Source: Sphingobium xanthum (GTDB taxonomy: Bacteria; Pseudomonadota; Alphaproteobacteria; Sphingomonadales; Sphingomonadaceae). From it: 64,000 nt of DNA. How positions within the stretch are numbered: position 1 is the stretch's first letter; every line of letters starts with the position of its first letter. The notes below the pieces were generated by a model that saw only the letters and a list, made by a program, of their open reading frames with translations, was not told the origin of the DNA and made no database searches. The position numbers were made by a program, and so were the translations under genes. Shown piece by piece: positions 32,093-41,733 of this stretch. The stretch covers positions 124,001 to 188,000 of the forward strand of contig NZ_JAHKKS010000006.1 in assembly GCF_019737615.1 (NCBI RefSeq), given 5' to 3'.

Positions 32093-34159
32093 ATGCGCCC
32101 CGATATTCTCAATCCGCTGTTCACCGAAAGCTCCGCGCTGAAAGGCGTGGGGGCCGCCGTCGTCAAGCCACTGGAGCGGCTGGGGCTGACGCGGGCGGTC
32201 GATCTCGCTTTCCATCTGCCGGTCAGCTGGATCGAGCGGCAACGGGTGCGGCGTCTGGTCGAGGCGGAGACGGGGCGGATGGTGGGTCTCGTGCTGACCG
32301 CGCATGATTATCGCTCGTCCGGCTCCGCGCGCGCGCCGTTCCGCGTGCGGGCAGTGGATGAAGCGGGCGATCCCGTCAGTATCGTCTATTTCGGCAAGAA
32401 CAGCGGGTGGCCGCGCAAGCTCTTCCCGATCGGCGAACCGCGCTTCGTCTCCGGGCGACTGGACCAGTTCGGCGACGATTTGCAGATCGTTCATCCGGAT
32501 CATGTCGTCGAGCTGGGCGAGGCTGGGGCGATTCCGGATCGCGAGCCGGTCTATGGCCTCTCGGAAGGGATCACCAACGGGCGGATGCGCGAACTCGTCG
32601 CGCAGGGCGTGGCGCGGGCGCCGGAGCTTCCGGAATGGATCGAGCCTGGCCTCAAGCAGCGCAAGAGCTGGCCCGACTGGCGTCCGGCGTTGGCTGCGGC
32701 GCACGAGGATCCTGGCGCAAAGTCGGCGCGCGAGCGGCTGGCGTTCGACGAGATCTTCGCGAGCCAGCTCGCGCTCATGCTGCTGCGCGCCTCGACCCGG
32801 CGCCGGCGCGGCAATCCGATCGCGGGCGACGGGCATTTGCGCGATCAGCTCAAGCTGCCCTTCGCGCCGACCGGCGCCCAGCGCCGGGCCTTCGCCGAGA
32901 TCGAGGGTGACATGGCGCAGAGCATACCGATGCTGCGTCTGCTGCAGGGCGATGTCGGATCGGGCAAGACCCTGGTGGCGCTGATGGCGCTGCTCAATGC
33001 CGTCGAGGCGGGCGGGCAGGGCGCTTTTCTGGCGCCGACGGAAATCCTCGCGCGCCAGCATTTTGCGAGCCTCCGGGAGATGCTCGCCGGTCTGCCGGTC
33101 AACATCGCGCTGCTCACCGGGCGCGACAAGGGCAAGGCGCGCGAATCGACACTGATGGGACTGGCAGACGGGAGCATCCACATCCTCGTCGGCACGCATG
33201 CGATCTTTCAGGATGCGGTTGCCTATCGCAATCTGGCGTTGGCGATCATCGACGAGCAGCATCGTTTCGGCGTCTCGCAGCGGCTGATGTTGACCGCCAA
33301 GGCGGAGCGGACGCCGCATCTGCTGGTGATGACCGCGACGCCGATCCCCCGCACGCTGACGCTGACCCAATATGGCGACATGGACGTCTCGCGGCTCGAC
33401 GAGATGCCGCCGGGGCGCCAGCCGGTTGACACGCGCGTCATTTCCGATGCGCGCCTGGAAGAGGTGATCGAAGGTCTCGGACGCCATATCGGCGGCGGGC
33501 GGCAGGCTTATTGGGTCTGCCCGCTCGTCGAGCAGGGCGAAGCCGAGGACGAGGCCGCTGCCGAGGCGCGCGCGGCGATCCTGCGCAACCGTTTCGGGGC
33601 GGAGATGGTCGGCGTCGTTCATGGTCGCATGCCCGGACCGGAGAAGGATGCGGTGATGGAAGCGTTCGCCAGCGGGCGGCTCAAGCTGCTGGTCGCGACG
33701 ACCGTGATCGAGGTGGGCGTGAACGTGCCCAATGCGACGCTGATGGTGGTGGAAGCGGCCGAGCGCTTTGGCCTCGCCCAGCTTCACCAGCTTCGCGGCC
33801 GGGTCGGGCGCGGCGATCAGCGCTCATTCTGCATGCTGCTTCACGGGCAGAATCTCAGCGAGACGGCGCGCTCGCGGCTCGCGCTGATGCGCGAGACCAA
33901 TGACGGCTTTCGAATCGCGGAGGAGGATCTGCGGCTGCGCGGCGCGGGCGAAATTCTGGGCACGCGCCAATCGGGGGAACAGCGTTTCCGCATTGCGACA
34001 CCGGAGCAGATACAGGACCTGCTCGGCGCGGCACATGATGATGCGCGCCTGCTGATGGATCGCGACGGCGGGCTGGATTCGGAGCGGGGGCAGGCGGCAC
34101 GGACCTGCCTCTACCTATTCGAGCGCGACGCGGCGATCGCGTTGCTCGCGAGCGGCTAG
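32093..34159 (+). CDS. recG: ATP-dependent DNA helicase RecG
   Basis: RecG remodels stalled forks and Holliday junctions. The 688-residue protein has the N-terminal wedge/OB domain (about 50-150), Walker A GDVGSGKTLVAL (near 285), DEQHRFG, TATPIPRTL, VIEVGVNVP and LRGRVGRG. I chose ATG 32093, which begins MRPDILNPLF, as usual for the family; the upstream frame is unlikely. The ribosome binding site is weak. It is divergent from sdhE and convergent with the first PilZ gene, with 10 bases between. Confidence 0.96.
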   Translation: MRPDILNPLFTESSALKGVGAAVVKPLERLGLTRAVDLAFHLPVSWIERQRVRRLVEAETGRMVGLVLTAHDYRSSGSARAPFRVRAVDEAGDPVSIVYFGKNSGWPRKLFPIGEPRFVSGRLDQFGDDLQIVHPDHVVELGEAGAIPDREPVYGLSEGITNGRMRELVAQGVARAPELPEWIEPGLKQRKSWPDWRPALAAAHEDPGAKSARERLAFDEIFASQLALMLLRASTRRRRGNPIAGDGHLRDQLKLPFAPTGAQRRAFAEIEGDMAQSIPMLRLLQGDVGSGKTLVALMALLNAVEAGGQGAFLAPTEILARQHFASLREMLAGLPVNIALLTGRDKGKARESTLMGLADGSIHILVGTHAIFQDAVAYRNLALAIIDEQHRFGVSQRLMLTAKAERTPHLLVMTATPIPRTLTLTQYGDMDVSRLDEMPPGRQPVDTRVISDARLEEVIEGLGRHIGGGRQAYWVCPLVEQGEAEDEAAAEARAAILRNRFGAEMVGVVHGRMPGPEKDAVMEAFASGRLKLLVATTVIEVGVNVPNATLMVVEAAERFGLAQLHQLRGRVGRGDQRSFCMLLHGQNLSETARSRLALMRETNDGFRIAEEDLRLRGAGEILGTRQSGEQRFRIATPEQIQDLLGAAHDDARLLMDRDGGLDSERGQAARTCLYLFERDAAIALLASG

Positions 34160-34169
34160 ACGCTTGCGC

Positions 34170-34508
34170 TCAGTCGCGCGTCGATCCCTCGCGCAGCCGG
34201 GCGAGGCAATCGAGATAGGCGCGCGCATCGATTGGCAGCAGGAACTGGCCGCCGAAGCAACCCTTCAGGCTCCACATGACGCGGGCCTTCACGATGCCAA
34301 CCAGTGGCAGCAGGATGCTGACGGCTTCGCCGCGCTCGAAGCCATCCGTGCCGCAACGGGCGTGGAAGCCCATGGGCGAAATGTCGACGAGCTGGACATC
34401 CCGGCGCAGGTTGCCGGGGCGTAGGAGGGCAGTCTTGTAATCGACCAGATCGCGCTGTGTCTGACGACGCTGAACAAATTCCGGTTCGACCTTACGTGCT
34501 GCTTCCAT
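34170..34508 (-). CDS. PilZ domain protein 1
   Basis: This is a 112-residue single PilZ domain, a c-di-GMP receptor fold. The RxxxR motif is in RRQTQRD (about 14-20) and the (D/N)xSxxG motif is DISPMG (about 42-47), both on β-strands ending in QFLLPIDA. Single-domain PilZ proteins act as adaptors, and the partner is not known. A second PilZ gene lies just to the right on the same strand, 79 bases away. Confidence 0.88.
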   Translation of the reverse strand: MEAARKVEPEFVQRRQTQRDLVDYKTALLRPGNLRRDVQLVDISPMGFHARCGTDGFERGEAVSILLPLVGIVKARVMWSLKGCFGGQFLLPIDARAYLDCLARLREGSTRD

Positions 34509-34587
34509 ATTGTTGACCCGCCTTAAAGTTCTGAACTGTCGAAGAATTTACAAGTGCTTGATTACCAAAAGATTGTCAGGCCGCCGC

Positions 34588-34920
34588 TCAGGCAAAACTC
34601 TGCGCATCGAATGATCCCTTGAGCAGCGAAAGCATGGCGACATAGGGTTCCAGTTCAATGGCGTTCTCGAACTCGATGCCGAACCGTGCGCCGAGCGACC
34701 AGATCACCGGTCCATGCAACGCCCCGATGCTCGGCACGTCGACCCCGATGCGCTCCCCGATCCGCACCGATCTGTCGCTCCGGATCATGCAGCCATGCGG
34801 CGAGACATTGACGATCAGCGCCGGAGAAGGCGGCAGCGCCGCGCTCCAGATGCGCGATGGGCAATCGATCGCCTCGCGCGGTGCGCGGCGCGATTCCGGC
34901 GAAGAAGCAGCTTGCGGCAT
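34588..34920 (-). CDS. PilZ domain protein 2
   Basis: The 110-residue PilZ protein has R(R/A)xxR in SRRAPRE (about 10-16) and NVSPHG (about 38-43) as the (D/N)xSxxG motif. It differs greatly from the first PilZ gene outside the motifs, so it is not a recent copy. The C-terminal AMLSLLKGSF segment is helical. The His in NVSPHG replaces the usual bulky residue but does not break the motif. Confidence 0.85.
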   Translation of the reverse strand: MPQAASSPESRRAPREAIDCPSRIWSAALPPSPALIVNVSPHGCMIRSDRSVRIGERIGVDVPSIGALHGPVIWSLGARFGIEFENAIELEPYVAMLSLLKGSFDAQSFA

Positions 34921-35017
34921 GACCTGAGACCCCCCGATCCAATGGGAGTGAGTGTCACCCGATTCGATGAACCAGCCATCAACCCGGACGGTTAATGGCG
35001 AGCGAAGGCTGTTGCGT

Positions 35018-36247
35018 TCAGCGCGTCAGCAGCGCGTGCCGCTTCTTGCCGAGGCTGAGCTTGACCGGCGTATCACCCACCGTCACTTCATGCTTTTCGT
35101 CGCGGACCGGCTCGTCGTTGATGCGCACGGCACCCTCGGCGATCTTGCGGCGCGCTTCGCCGTTCGACGGAGCAAGGCCGGCCTGGGTCAGCGCCGCGAC
35201 GATGCCGATGCTCCCGCCAGAGACGGCCACGGTCGGCAAATCGGCCGAGGCGGCTGCGCCTTCCTCGAATGTCTTGCGCGCGGTCTCGGCAGCGGCATCG
35301 GCAGCGGCGCGCCCACGGCAGAGCGCGGTCGCCTCATTGGCGAGGACCTTCTTGGCCTCGTTGATCTCGGCGCCTTGCAGCGCTTCGAGCCGGGCGATCT
35401 CGTCGAGCGGCAGATCGGTGAACAGGCGCATGAAGCGGCCGACATCGCGGTCGTCCGTATTCCGCCAGAACTGCCAGTAGTCGAAGTGCGAGAGCTGTGC
35501 CTCGTTCAGCCAGACCGCGCCGGACATGGTCTTGCCCATCTTGCCGCCGTCGGCCGTGGTGATGAGCGGCGTGGTGACGCCGAACACCTCGGTCCCGTCC
35601 ACCCGGCGCGAGAGCTCGATGCCATTGACGATATTGCCCCACTGATCCGATCCGCCCATTTGCAGACGGCAGCCCTCGCGGCGCGACAGCTCCAGAAAGT
35701 CATAAGCCTGGAGGATCATGTAATTGAACTCGAGGAACGAGAGCGACTGCTCGCGCTCCAGCCGCAGCTTGACCGAGTCGAAGCTCAGCATCCGGTTGAC
35801 CGAGAAATGCTGGCCATAATCGCGCAAGAACGGGAGATATTCGAGCGCGTCCAGCCACTCGGCATTGTCGAGCATGACAGCGTCGCTCGGTCCGTCGCCG
35901 AAGGTCAGGAAATTCTCGAACACGCGCTTGATCGAGGCGATGTTGCCGTTGATCGTCTCGACGGTCATCAGCTTGCGGGCTTCGTCCTTGAAGCTCGGGT
36001 CGCCGACCTTGCCGGTGCCGCCGCCCATCAGCACGATCGGCTTGTGGCCGGTCTGCTGGAGCCGGCGCAGCAGCATGATCTGCACCATCGAGCCGACATG
36101 CAACGAGGGCGCCGTCGGATCGAAGCCGATATAGCCAGGCACGATCTGCTTCGACGCGAGCGCATCGAGCGCGCTTGCGTCGGTAATCTGGTGTATATAG
36201 CCCCGCTCATCGAGCAGGTTCAGCAGGTCGGACTTGTAGTTGGCCAT
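35018..36247 (-). CDS. tyrS: Tyrosine–tRNA ligase
   Basis: TyrRS joins tyrosine to tRNA-Tyr. The ATG at 36247 gives 409 residues. The HIGH-type motif is in [10 protein letters not shown] (near 40-50), and the KMSKS-like loop is KMGKTMSG (near 230). [11 protein letters not shown] is the tyrosine/AMP-binding segment. The last ~65 residues ([20 protein letters not shown]) form the S4-like RNA-binding domain. An upstream 30-residue extension is open but has no function in the family, so I excluded it. Confidence 0.96.
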   Translation of the reverse strand: MANYKSDLLNLLDERGYIHQITDASALDALASKQIVPGYIGFDPTAPSLHVGSMVQIMLLRRLQQTGHKPIVLMGGGTGKVGDPSFKDEARKLMTVETINGNIASIKRVFENFLTFGDGPSDAVMLDNAEWLDALEYLPFLRDYGQHFSVNRMLSFDSVKLRLEREQSLSFLEFNYMILQAYDFLELSRREGCRLQMGGSDQWGNIVNGIELSRRVDGTEVFGVTTPLITTADGGKMGKTMSGAVWLNEAQLSHFDYWQFWRNTDDRDVGRFMRLFTDLPLDEIARLEALQGAEINEAKKVLANEATALCRGRAAADAAAETARKTFEEGAAASADLPTVAVSGGSIGIVAALTQAGLAPSNGEARRKIAEGAVRINDEPVRDEKHEVTVGDTPVKLSLGKKRHALLTR

Positions 36248-36294
36248 GATCGTCTCTTCGAAAAGCGGAGGGCGCTTAGCATGGGAAACAGACC

Positions 36295-36849
36295 ATGAGT
36301 AGAGTTTTGGCCACCTGCGTGCTGCAGAGCCATCCAACGACCCCGTGCCCCGCCATCGCCGCGCTCGGCGCGCAGATCTCGCAAGCGGACGATATGAGCT
36401 GGGAGGTGCAGTTCGCGCTGATGGGAAAACCCGGCGATCTGGTCGTTCCCGTGCAGGCGCCGCGCGTCCATACCGACGAGCTTTGGCGCACGACCTGCTT
36501 CGAACTGTTCATCGGCCGGGCAGGGGACAGCTATGCCGAACTCAACCTGTCACCATCCGGTGCCTTTGCGGCCTATCATTTCGATCATTATCGCACCGGC
36601 ATGACGCCGATCCCGCTGCCTGCGCCCGAAATCGACCTCGTGGGAGGCCGCGAGCGCATGACGCTGACGGCCCGTTTCCCCGAGGACAGCCTGCCGTGGG
36701 ACTATAGCGGCCATCTCGGTCTCTCCGCGGTGATCGAGGAGAAGTCGGGTGCGAAAAGCTATTGGGCGCTGGCGCATCCGCCGGGCAAGCCGGACTTTCA
36801 TCATCGCGATTGCTTCGCGCTGTCGCTTCCGCCACTGAACGGGGCATGA
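36295..36849 (+). CDS. DOMON-like domain protein
   Basis: The 184-residue protein has a β-sandwich pattern with the family stretch [30 protein letters not shown] (about 62-91), characteristic of DOMON-like proteins, which elsewhere bind haem or sugars. No signal peptide is seen, so it is probably cytoplasmic. The stop overlaps the next start by ATGA, coupling it to the NamZ-like gene and arguing for shared function in cell wall or sugar handling. The ligand is unknown. Confidence 0.82.
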   Translation: MSRVLATCVLQSHPTTPCPAIAALGAQISQADDMSWEVQFALMGKPGDLVVPVQAPRVHTDELWRTTCFELFIGRAGDSYAELNLSPSGAFAAYHFDHYRTGMTPIPLPAPEIDLVGGRERMTLTARFPEDSLPWDYSGHLGLSAVIEEKSGAKSYWALAHPPGKPDFHHRDCFALSLPPLNGA

Positions 36850-38057
36850 CCTTCAAGACCGGCCTCGACCGCCTCGTCACCGATCCCGACCTGCGCAAGG
36901 CCCTCGAGGGGCGTCGCGTCGGCTATCTGGCGCATCCTGCGTCGGTCACGGAGACGTTGGTGCATGGGCTCGACGCTCTGGTCGCGAGCGGGATCAATGT
37001 CTCGGCCGTCTATGGCCCGCAGCATGGCGTGCGCGGCGATCTGCAGGACAATATGATGGAGTCGCCGGACTTCATCGACCCGACCTACGGCGTGCCGGTG
37101 TTCAGCCTCTATGGCGAAGTGCGCCGCCCGACCGGGCAGATGATGACGGCAGCGGACGTCTTCCTTGTCGATCTTCAGGATCTCGGTTGCCGCATCTACA
37201 CCTTCGTGACGACGTTGCTCTACATGCTGGAAGCCGCGGCGACGCATGGCAAGACCGTCTGGGTGCTGGACCGGCCCAATCCAGCCGGTCGGCCGATCGA
37301 GGGGCTGACCTTGCGCGAAGGCTGGGAGAGCTTCGTGGGCGCCGGGCCGATACCGATGCGGCACGGGCTGACGATGGGCGAGCTGGGGCACTGGTTCATC
37401 GATCACTTCCAGCTCGACGTCGATTATCGCGTTATCACCATGGAAGGCTATGAGCCTGCAGCCGGGCCGGGCTTCGGCTGGCCGGCCGAGCGCATCTGGG
37501 TCAATCCGAGTCCGAATGCCGCCAATCTCAATATGGCGCGCTGCTATGCCGGCACGGTGATGGTCGAGGGGGCGACCTTGTCCGAGGGTCGGGGGACGAC
37601 GCGGCCGCTAGAACTGTTCGGCGCGCCCGATATCGATGCACGCGCCGTGATCGCCGAGATGCGCCAACTCGCGCCGCACTGGCTGCAGGGTTGCGTGCTG
37701 CGCGACTGCTGGTTCGAGCCGACATTCCACAAGCATGTGAAAACGCTCTGCTCCGGCATTCACATCCATGCCGAGGGTGCGGCCTATGATCATGAGGCGT
37801 TCAAGCCATGGCGGCTCCAGTCGCTCGCCTTCAAGGCGATCCGCGCGCTCTATCCGGACTATCCGATCTGGCGCGGCAAGGACTTCAAGTACGAATATAC
37901 CGATGATGTGCTTGCCATCGACGTGATCAACGGCTCGTCCCTGCTGCGCTTATGGGTCGACGATCCGGGCGCCACGCCGCATGATCTCGACGTCATCACG
38001 ATGCCCGACGAAGCGGCCTGGGCGGATGAGCGCAGGGCACATCTCATTTACGGATGA
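36846..38057 (+). CDS. DUF1343 / exo-β-N-acetylmuramidase NamZ-like protein
   Basis: The ATG overlapping the previous stop gives 403 residues. DUF1343 proteins related to NamZ remove terminal MurNAc from peptidoglycan fragments. Visible pieces include YGPQHGVRGDLQDN (about 56-69), VFSLYGEVRRPT, VDLQDLGCRIYTF, and LDRPNPAGRPIEG, typical of the family. It has no signal peptide, so it may act in the cytoplasm on imported muropeptides. Its stop overlaps the transporter start by ATGA. Confidence 0.87.
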   Translation: MTFKTGLDRLVTDPDLRKALEGRRVGYLAHPASVTETLVHGLDALVASGINVSAVYGPQHGVRGDLQDNMMESPDFIDPTYGVPVFSLYGEVRRPTGQMMTAADVFLVDLQDLGCRIYTFVTTLLYMLEAAATHGKTVWVLDRPNPAGRPIEGLTLREGWESFVGAGPIPMRHGLTMGELGHWFIDHFQLDVDYRVITMEGYEPAAGPGFGWPAERIWVNPSPNAANLNMARCYAGTVMVEGATLSEGRGTTRPLELFGAPDIDARAVIAEMRQLAPHWLQGCVLRDCWFEPTFHKHVKTLCSGIHIHAEGAAYDHEAFKPWRLQSLAFKAIRALYPDYPIWRGKDFKYEYTDDVLAIDVINGSSLLRLWVDDPGATPHDLDVITMPDEAAWADERRAHLIYG

Positions 38058-38905
38058 CGCGCCGCTCCGTATTGATCCCGCTGCTTGCGATCATGGCCGC
38101 GATGGCCTGCTTTCAGGTCGGCGCGGCAGCCGCGAAGCAGCTCTACCCGGCGATCGGCGCGATCGGCGCGGCGACCGTGCGCCTGCTGCTGGGCGCGGCG
38201 ATCCTGCTCGTCATCGTGCGGCCGTGGCGAAGCTGGCCTGCCAATCCGCCACTGCTTGCCTTGCTTGGTCTCGGTGCCTCGATGGCGGCGACCTTGCTGT
38301 TCTTCTACCTCGCGATCGATCATCTGCCGCTCGGCGTCGCGCTCTCGATCCAGATCATGGGGCCGTTGCTGGTGGCGGTCTTTTCGTCCAGCCGGCGCAG
38401 CGATTATCTGTGGGTGGCGCTGGCGGCCATCGGCATCTGGTGCCTCGTCGACATGGGCGAGGGCGACAAGCCGATTTCGCTGCTCGGGCTGCTCTATGCC
38501 GTGATCGCGGCGGCGGGCTGGGCCGGCTACATCCTGTGCGGCCGCGCGGCGGGTACGGCTTTCGGCCACGGCACAGCCGCCGTCTCGGTGACGGTTGCCG
38601 CGCTGCTGGTCTTTCCGATCGGCCTCGCCACCACGGGAACAGCCATGTTCGCGCCCGCCTTGCTGCCCTGGGCGCTGGTGGTTGCCTTGCTCTCGGCGGC
38701 AATCCCGTTTTCGCTCGAGCTCTATGCGATGCCCAAGGTGCCGGCGCGCACCTTCGCCGTGCTGATGAGCCTCGAACCGGCCTTTGCGATGCTGTCCGGT
38801 TTCGCCTTTCTCGGCGAGCGGCTCAGCCCGCTCCAGATTGCGGGCGTGCTGCTCGTGATGGGGGGCAGCGCCGGCACGGTCTGGTCCAGCCGCGAGAGCG
38901 CATAG
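38054..38905 (+). CDS. EamA-family (DMT) transporter
   Basis: The 283-residue protein has ten hydrophobic helices in two EamA repeats (roughly 1-135 and 140-280), with the GxxGxxxFxL-type loops of small-molecule exporters such as RhtA. The second repeat contains SLEPAFAMLSGFAFLGE, a conserved DMT signature. It is translationally coupled to the NamZ-like gene, so a substrate such as a sugar or amino acid derived from wall turnover is possible but untested. Confidence 0.88.
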   Translation: MTRRSVLIPLLAIMAAMACFQVGAAAAKQLYPAIGAIGAATVRLLLGAAILLVIVRPWRSWPANPPLLALLGLGASMAATLLFFYLAIDHLPLGVALSIQIMGPLLVAVFSSSRRSDYLWVALAAIGIWCLVDMGEGDKPISLLGLLYAVIAAAGWAGYILCGRAAGTAFGHGTAAVSVTVAALLVFPIGLATTGTAMFAPALLPWALVVALLSAAIPFSLELYAMPKVPARTFAVLMSLEPAFAMLSGFAFLGERLSPLQIAGVLLVMGGSAGTVWSSRESA

Positions 38906-39040
38906 TCCCGGCTACCTTTGCGCCCGAAAACATGGCAAAAGTCCACGCATAGACGGGACTCCGGCGCCAATGGGACGGCGTGGAACAGCTCGCGGGTCGC
39001 GACACATGTTGCGGAGACGCTCGAGTGGGAGGATGTCGTC

Positions 39041-39736
39041 ATGACCAGCTACGGAAAACCTCTGTTGATTGGCGCTGCGTGCGCCGCCATCTGCTCCGCC
39101 CCGTCGCAGGCGGTGACGCTGCTTGTTTCCAGTTATGACATGCCGAATGGCGATGGCCAGGCGCACAGCGGCAGCTTCAACTATTGGGACCTGAACTACA
39201 GTGGCGCGGGCACGACCAATGTGGACGGTGCGTCTCTCAGCGGCGGCACGGGCGACCTGACCGACGGGGTTGTCGCGGGCGATTTCTGGTTCAATCTCGA
39301 GAACGTTGCAGGCACCGGCCCCTATGTCGGCTGGCGCGGCGATGTCGGCGTTTCGAACCCGCTGATCACGTTCAATTTCGGCACTGTCGTGGCCGTCAGC
39401 AGTATCAGCATCCACATGGACAATTCGCACGCCGGCGGCGTCGGTGCGCCCTCGTCGATCCTGATCGATGGCGTCGTGCAAGCGTTCACGGCGCCTGCCG
39501 TCGGCACGATCGGCACCGTGACCATCGGTGGCCTGAACCTGCTCGGGAGTTCGCACACGATCCAGTTCTTTCAGGACAGCAGCTTCGTATGGACCTTCGT
39601 GAGCGAAGTGACGTTCGATGGCCGCGTGGTCGGTGGCGCAGTGCCGGAGCCGGCGAGCTGGGCGATGATGATCGCGGGGCTGGGGGTTGTCGGCATTGCG
39701 ATGCGGCGGCGCAAGATGGCGATCCGTTTCGCCTGA
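39041..39736 (+). CDS. Secreted PEPxxWA-CTERM protein of unknown function
   Basis: GGGAGG lies 9 bases before the ATG. The 231-residue protein has a signal peptide (1-24, ending PSQA), a Gly/Ser/Thr-rich β body with FNFGTVVAVSSISIHMDNSHAG that resembles other surface PEP-CTERM proteins, and the C-terminal VPEPASWAMMIAGLGVVG helix plus RRRK. Predicted to be processed by exosortase and displayed or released. No enzymatic domain is apparent. Confidence 0.85.
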   Translation: MTSYGKPLLIGAACAAICSAPSQAVTLLVSSYDMPNGDGQAHSGSFNYWDLNYSGAGTTNVDGASLSGGTGDLTDGVVAGDFWFNLENVAGTGPYVGWRGDVGVSNPLITFNFGTVVAVSSISIHMDNSHAGGVGAPSSILIDGVVQAFTAPAVGTIGTVTIGGLNLLGSSHTIQFFQDSSFVWTFVSEVTFDGRVVGGAVPEPASWAMMIAGLGVVGIAMRRRKMAIRFA

Positions 39737-39759
39737 CGAGGTTCCTGCCGGGTAGGAAC

Positions 39760-39790
39760 GGGAAGGGCGGTCGTTTCGGCCGCTCTTCCC
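39760..39790. terminator. Shared terminator hairpin
   Basis: GGGAAGGGCGG (39760-39770) pairs with CCGCTCTTCCC (39780-39790) with one G·U, around a 9-base loop. It is between the stops of the convergent PEP-CTERM and DUF817 genes (39736 and 39794), so it can terminate both. A T-run follows only weakly. Confidence 0.55.
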
Positions 39791-39793
39791 ACT

Positions 39794-40672
39794 TCAGGCC
39801 TTTTCCTCCGGCTTGTGCAGCAGCGAGACCAGCACGAAGCTGATGATCATCAGCAGATACCAGGAGCCGAGCTTGGCGATGGAGACCATTTCCCAGCCGT
39901 CCTTCTGGTTGGGATAGGTCCAGGCGCGTGCGAACGTGCCGATATTTTCCGCGAACCAGATGAACAGCGCCACGAGCAGCCAGCCGACGAGCAGCGGCAT
40001 CGGCCGATGCGCGCGAAACGGACGGAACCAGACGAAGGTGCGCCAGAAGAGCGCGATGGTTACGGCGAACAGGGCGATCCGGATATCGGGCAGCCAGTGA
40101 TGCGCGAAGAAATTCACGTAGATGGCGATAGCGAGCAGGACGGTCGCCCAGCGCGGCGGATAATATGTGTAACGAAAATCGAAGATGCGCCAGACACGGG
40201 CGATGTAACTGCCGACGGCGGCGTACATGAAGCCGGAGAAGAGCGGCACGGCGCCGATGTGAAGCACGCCAGCCTCGGGATATTGCCAGGACCCGACATT
40301 GGTCTTGAACAGCTCCATGACGGTGCCGACGACATGGAAGATCGCGATCACTTTCGCCTCGCGCCAGCTCTCCAGCCGGAACAGCAGCATGCCGCCTTGA
40401 ATGGCGAGCGCGCCGAGCGTCAGAAAGTCATAGCGGGCAAGCAGGGCATCCTTGGGGTAGAAGAAATGCGTGCCGAGCAGCAGGGCAAGCATGAGCGCTC
40501 CGAAAAGGCAGGCCCAGCCCTGTTTAAAGCCGAACAGCAGGAATTCGTAGAGCCAGGCGGCGGGACCACGCGTCGGCTGGGCCGCTTCGAGACGGGCGCG
40601 GATTCGAGCGAAGCGAGTCGCGCCGTTTATGGCCTTCAGCTCTGGCGCGGCGCGCTCTTCGATCTCCGACAT
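39794..40672 (-). CDS. DUF817 family membrane protein
   Basis: The 292-residue protein has about eight hydrophobic helices and the family segment [14 protein letters not shown](VL), followed by [29 protein letters not shown]. The function of DUF817 is unknown; it is restricted to the inner membrane in prediction. It is preceded on the same strand by an unrelated soluble gene 69 bases away, so co-transcription is possible. Confidence 0.87.
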   Translation of the reverse strand: MSEIEERAAPELKAINGATRFARIRARLEAAQPTRGPAAWLYEFLLFGFKQGWACLFGALMLALLLGTHFFYPKDALLARYDFLTLGALAIQGGMLLFRLESWREAKVIAIFHVVGTVMELFKTNVGSWQYPEAGVLHIGAVPLFSGFMYAAVGSYIARVWRIFDFRYTYYPPRWATVLLAIAIYVNFFAHHWLPDIRIALFAVTIALFWRTFVWFRPFRAHRPMPLLVGWLLVALFIWFAENIGTFARAWTYPNQKDGWEMVSIAKLGSWYLLMIISFVLVSLLHKPEEKA

Positions 40673-40741
40673 GCCGAGGCACAGCTATCGGCTCGAGCGG
40701 AGCGGGACAAGGGCAGCGCACAGCGCTGCCCGGCAGTCTTC

Positions 40742-41434
40742 TCAATGTTGCGTCTGGCGGACGGCGGCGCGAGCCTTCAGCAGGTCCCACATGCCGCGAT
40801 GCTGGCCCAGAAGCTGCGTCGCACCGAACTGGATCGCGCGCGAGAGGCGTTCCGGCTCAGGGAGGTCGGCGAGGAGGGCAAGCGTTTCCGCGCGGGTGGG
40901 CACGGTGCAGGCCGGCGGCTCGATGCCTAGGCGGATCGCCCCGGCATCCAGGATCGCGCGAATGGCATGCCATTCCAGCACGAGCGTGACGGCTGTGCCG
41001 AGAGCGGTGCCGCGCCGGTCGGACTGGGCCAGCATCTCGATCGCATGGCGTTGCTGGGCGATTACCGTGGTGGTCTCGTTGTGGCCGATCGTGCTCGGCA
41101 GCGGGCCGACCGCGACGCTCAGCTTGTTGAGATATTGCCGCTCGGCGCCGAACGCCTCGATGGCCTTGAGCAGCCAGCCGCGCGCCGCGACCTCGACGGT
41201 GCGGGCGGCGGCATGATCGACGAGTCCTGGCACCTGGCCATGAAGCAGAGTCACGAGGTGGACGAAATCGGCGAAATCGACGAGGTCGCGCACGAACGCC
41301 TGGCGATCGCCGCTGATTGCCGGCCGGCAATAGCTATGAGACGCAGACCCGTCCTGATCGACAATGGCCGCGATAAGCGCAGCAAGACTGGGATTGATTG
41401 ACGACCGGGGGAGCTTGTCCATTGCAAACCTCAT
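40742..41434 (-). CDS. Hypothetical helical protein
   Basis: The 230-residue protein is predicted almost entirely helical, with segments such as FVRDLVDFADFVHLVTLLHGQVPGLVDHAA in the N-terminal half and QFGATQLLGQHRGMWDLLKAR at the end. A spaced His/Glu set (LHGQ, EWHAIR, GQHRG) could suit a diiron or ferritin-like bundle, but the pattern is not complete enough to claim it. I have seen similar unannotated proteins in sphingomonads. No signal peptide or membrane segment. Confidence 0.75.
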   Translation of the reverse strand: MRFAMDKLPRSSINPSLAALIAAIVDQDGSASHSYCRPAISGDRQAFVRDLVDFADFVHLVTLLHGQVPGLVDHAAARTVEVAARGWLLKAIEAFGAERQYLNKLSVAVGPLPSTIGHNETTTVIAQQRHAIEMLAQSDRRGTALGTAVTLVLEWHAIRAILDAGAIRLGIEPPACTVPTRAETLALLADLPEPERLSRAIQFGATQLLGQHRGMWDLLKARAAVRQTQH

Positions 41435-41733
41435 CGCGCCATCCGTTACCGGATTAGCGTCGTCCCCGCACCGAAATTAGAGCGCAGGGAGTTAAGAAGC
41501 TCTTGACATTGAGCCCCATGCCCCGGTGATTTTCTATCACGATTTGATCGAATTTGGCACAGATTTCGGTGATTTACGCGCTTTTGCGCGGCGGTCGCGG
41601 CCCATCGGCAAATCGGCACGGCTCGCCGTGCGGTTCTGCAGGGCTGGCGATGCCGAGAAGGGAGCGAAAGCCCGTTGCCTCGCCGAGGCAACGGACGATC
41701 AAGAGGAAGGCGCAGGTCGCTTCCTTGTTTTGC
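41435..41733. other. Gene-poor gap upstream of the unknown helical gene
   Basis: The region carries the promoter side of the helical protein gene and the 3' end of a PEP-CTERM gene. Its 41510-41570 part is A/T-rich. The inverted repeat at 41672-41694 is the only strong structure. A rightward open frame of 73 codons is present but has no site or homology I can point to. Confidence 0.45.
41672..41694 (-). terminator. Inverted repeat downstream of a PEP-CTERM gene
   Basis: CCGTTGCCTCG (41672-41682) and CGAGGCAACGG (41684-41694) are perfect complements with one base between, so nine or so pairs can form with a short loop. It lies 40 bases beyond the stop of the leftward PEP-CTERM gene. On the minus strand it is followed within a few bases by CTTTCGCTCC. 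Weak T-run. Confidence 0.45.
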
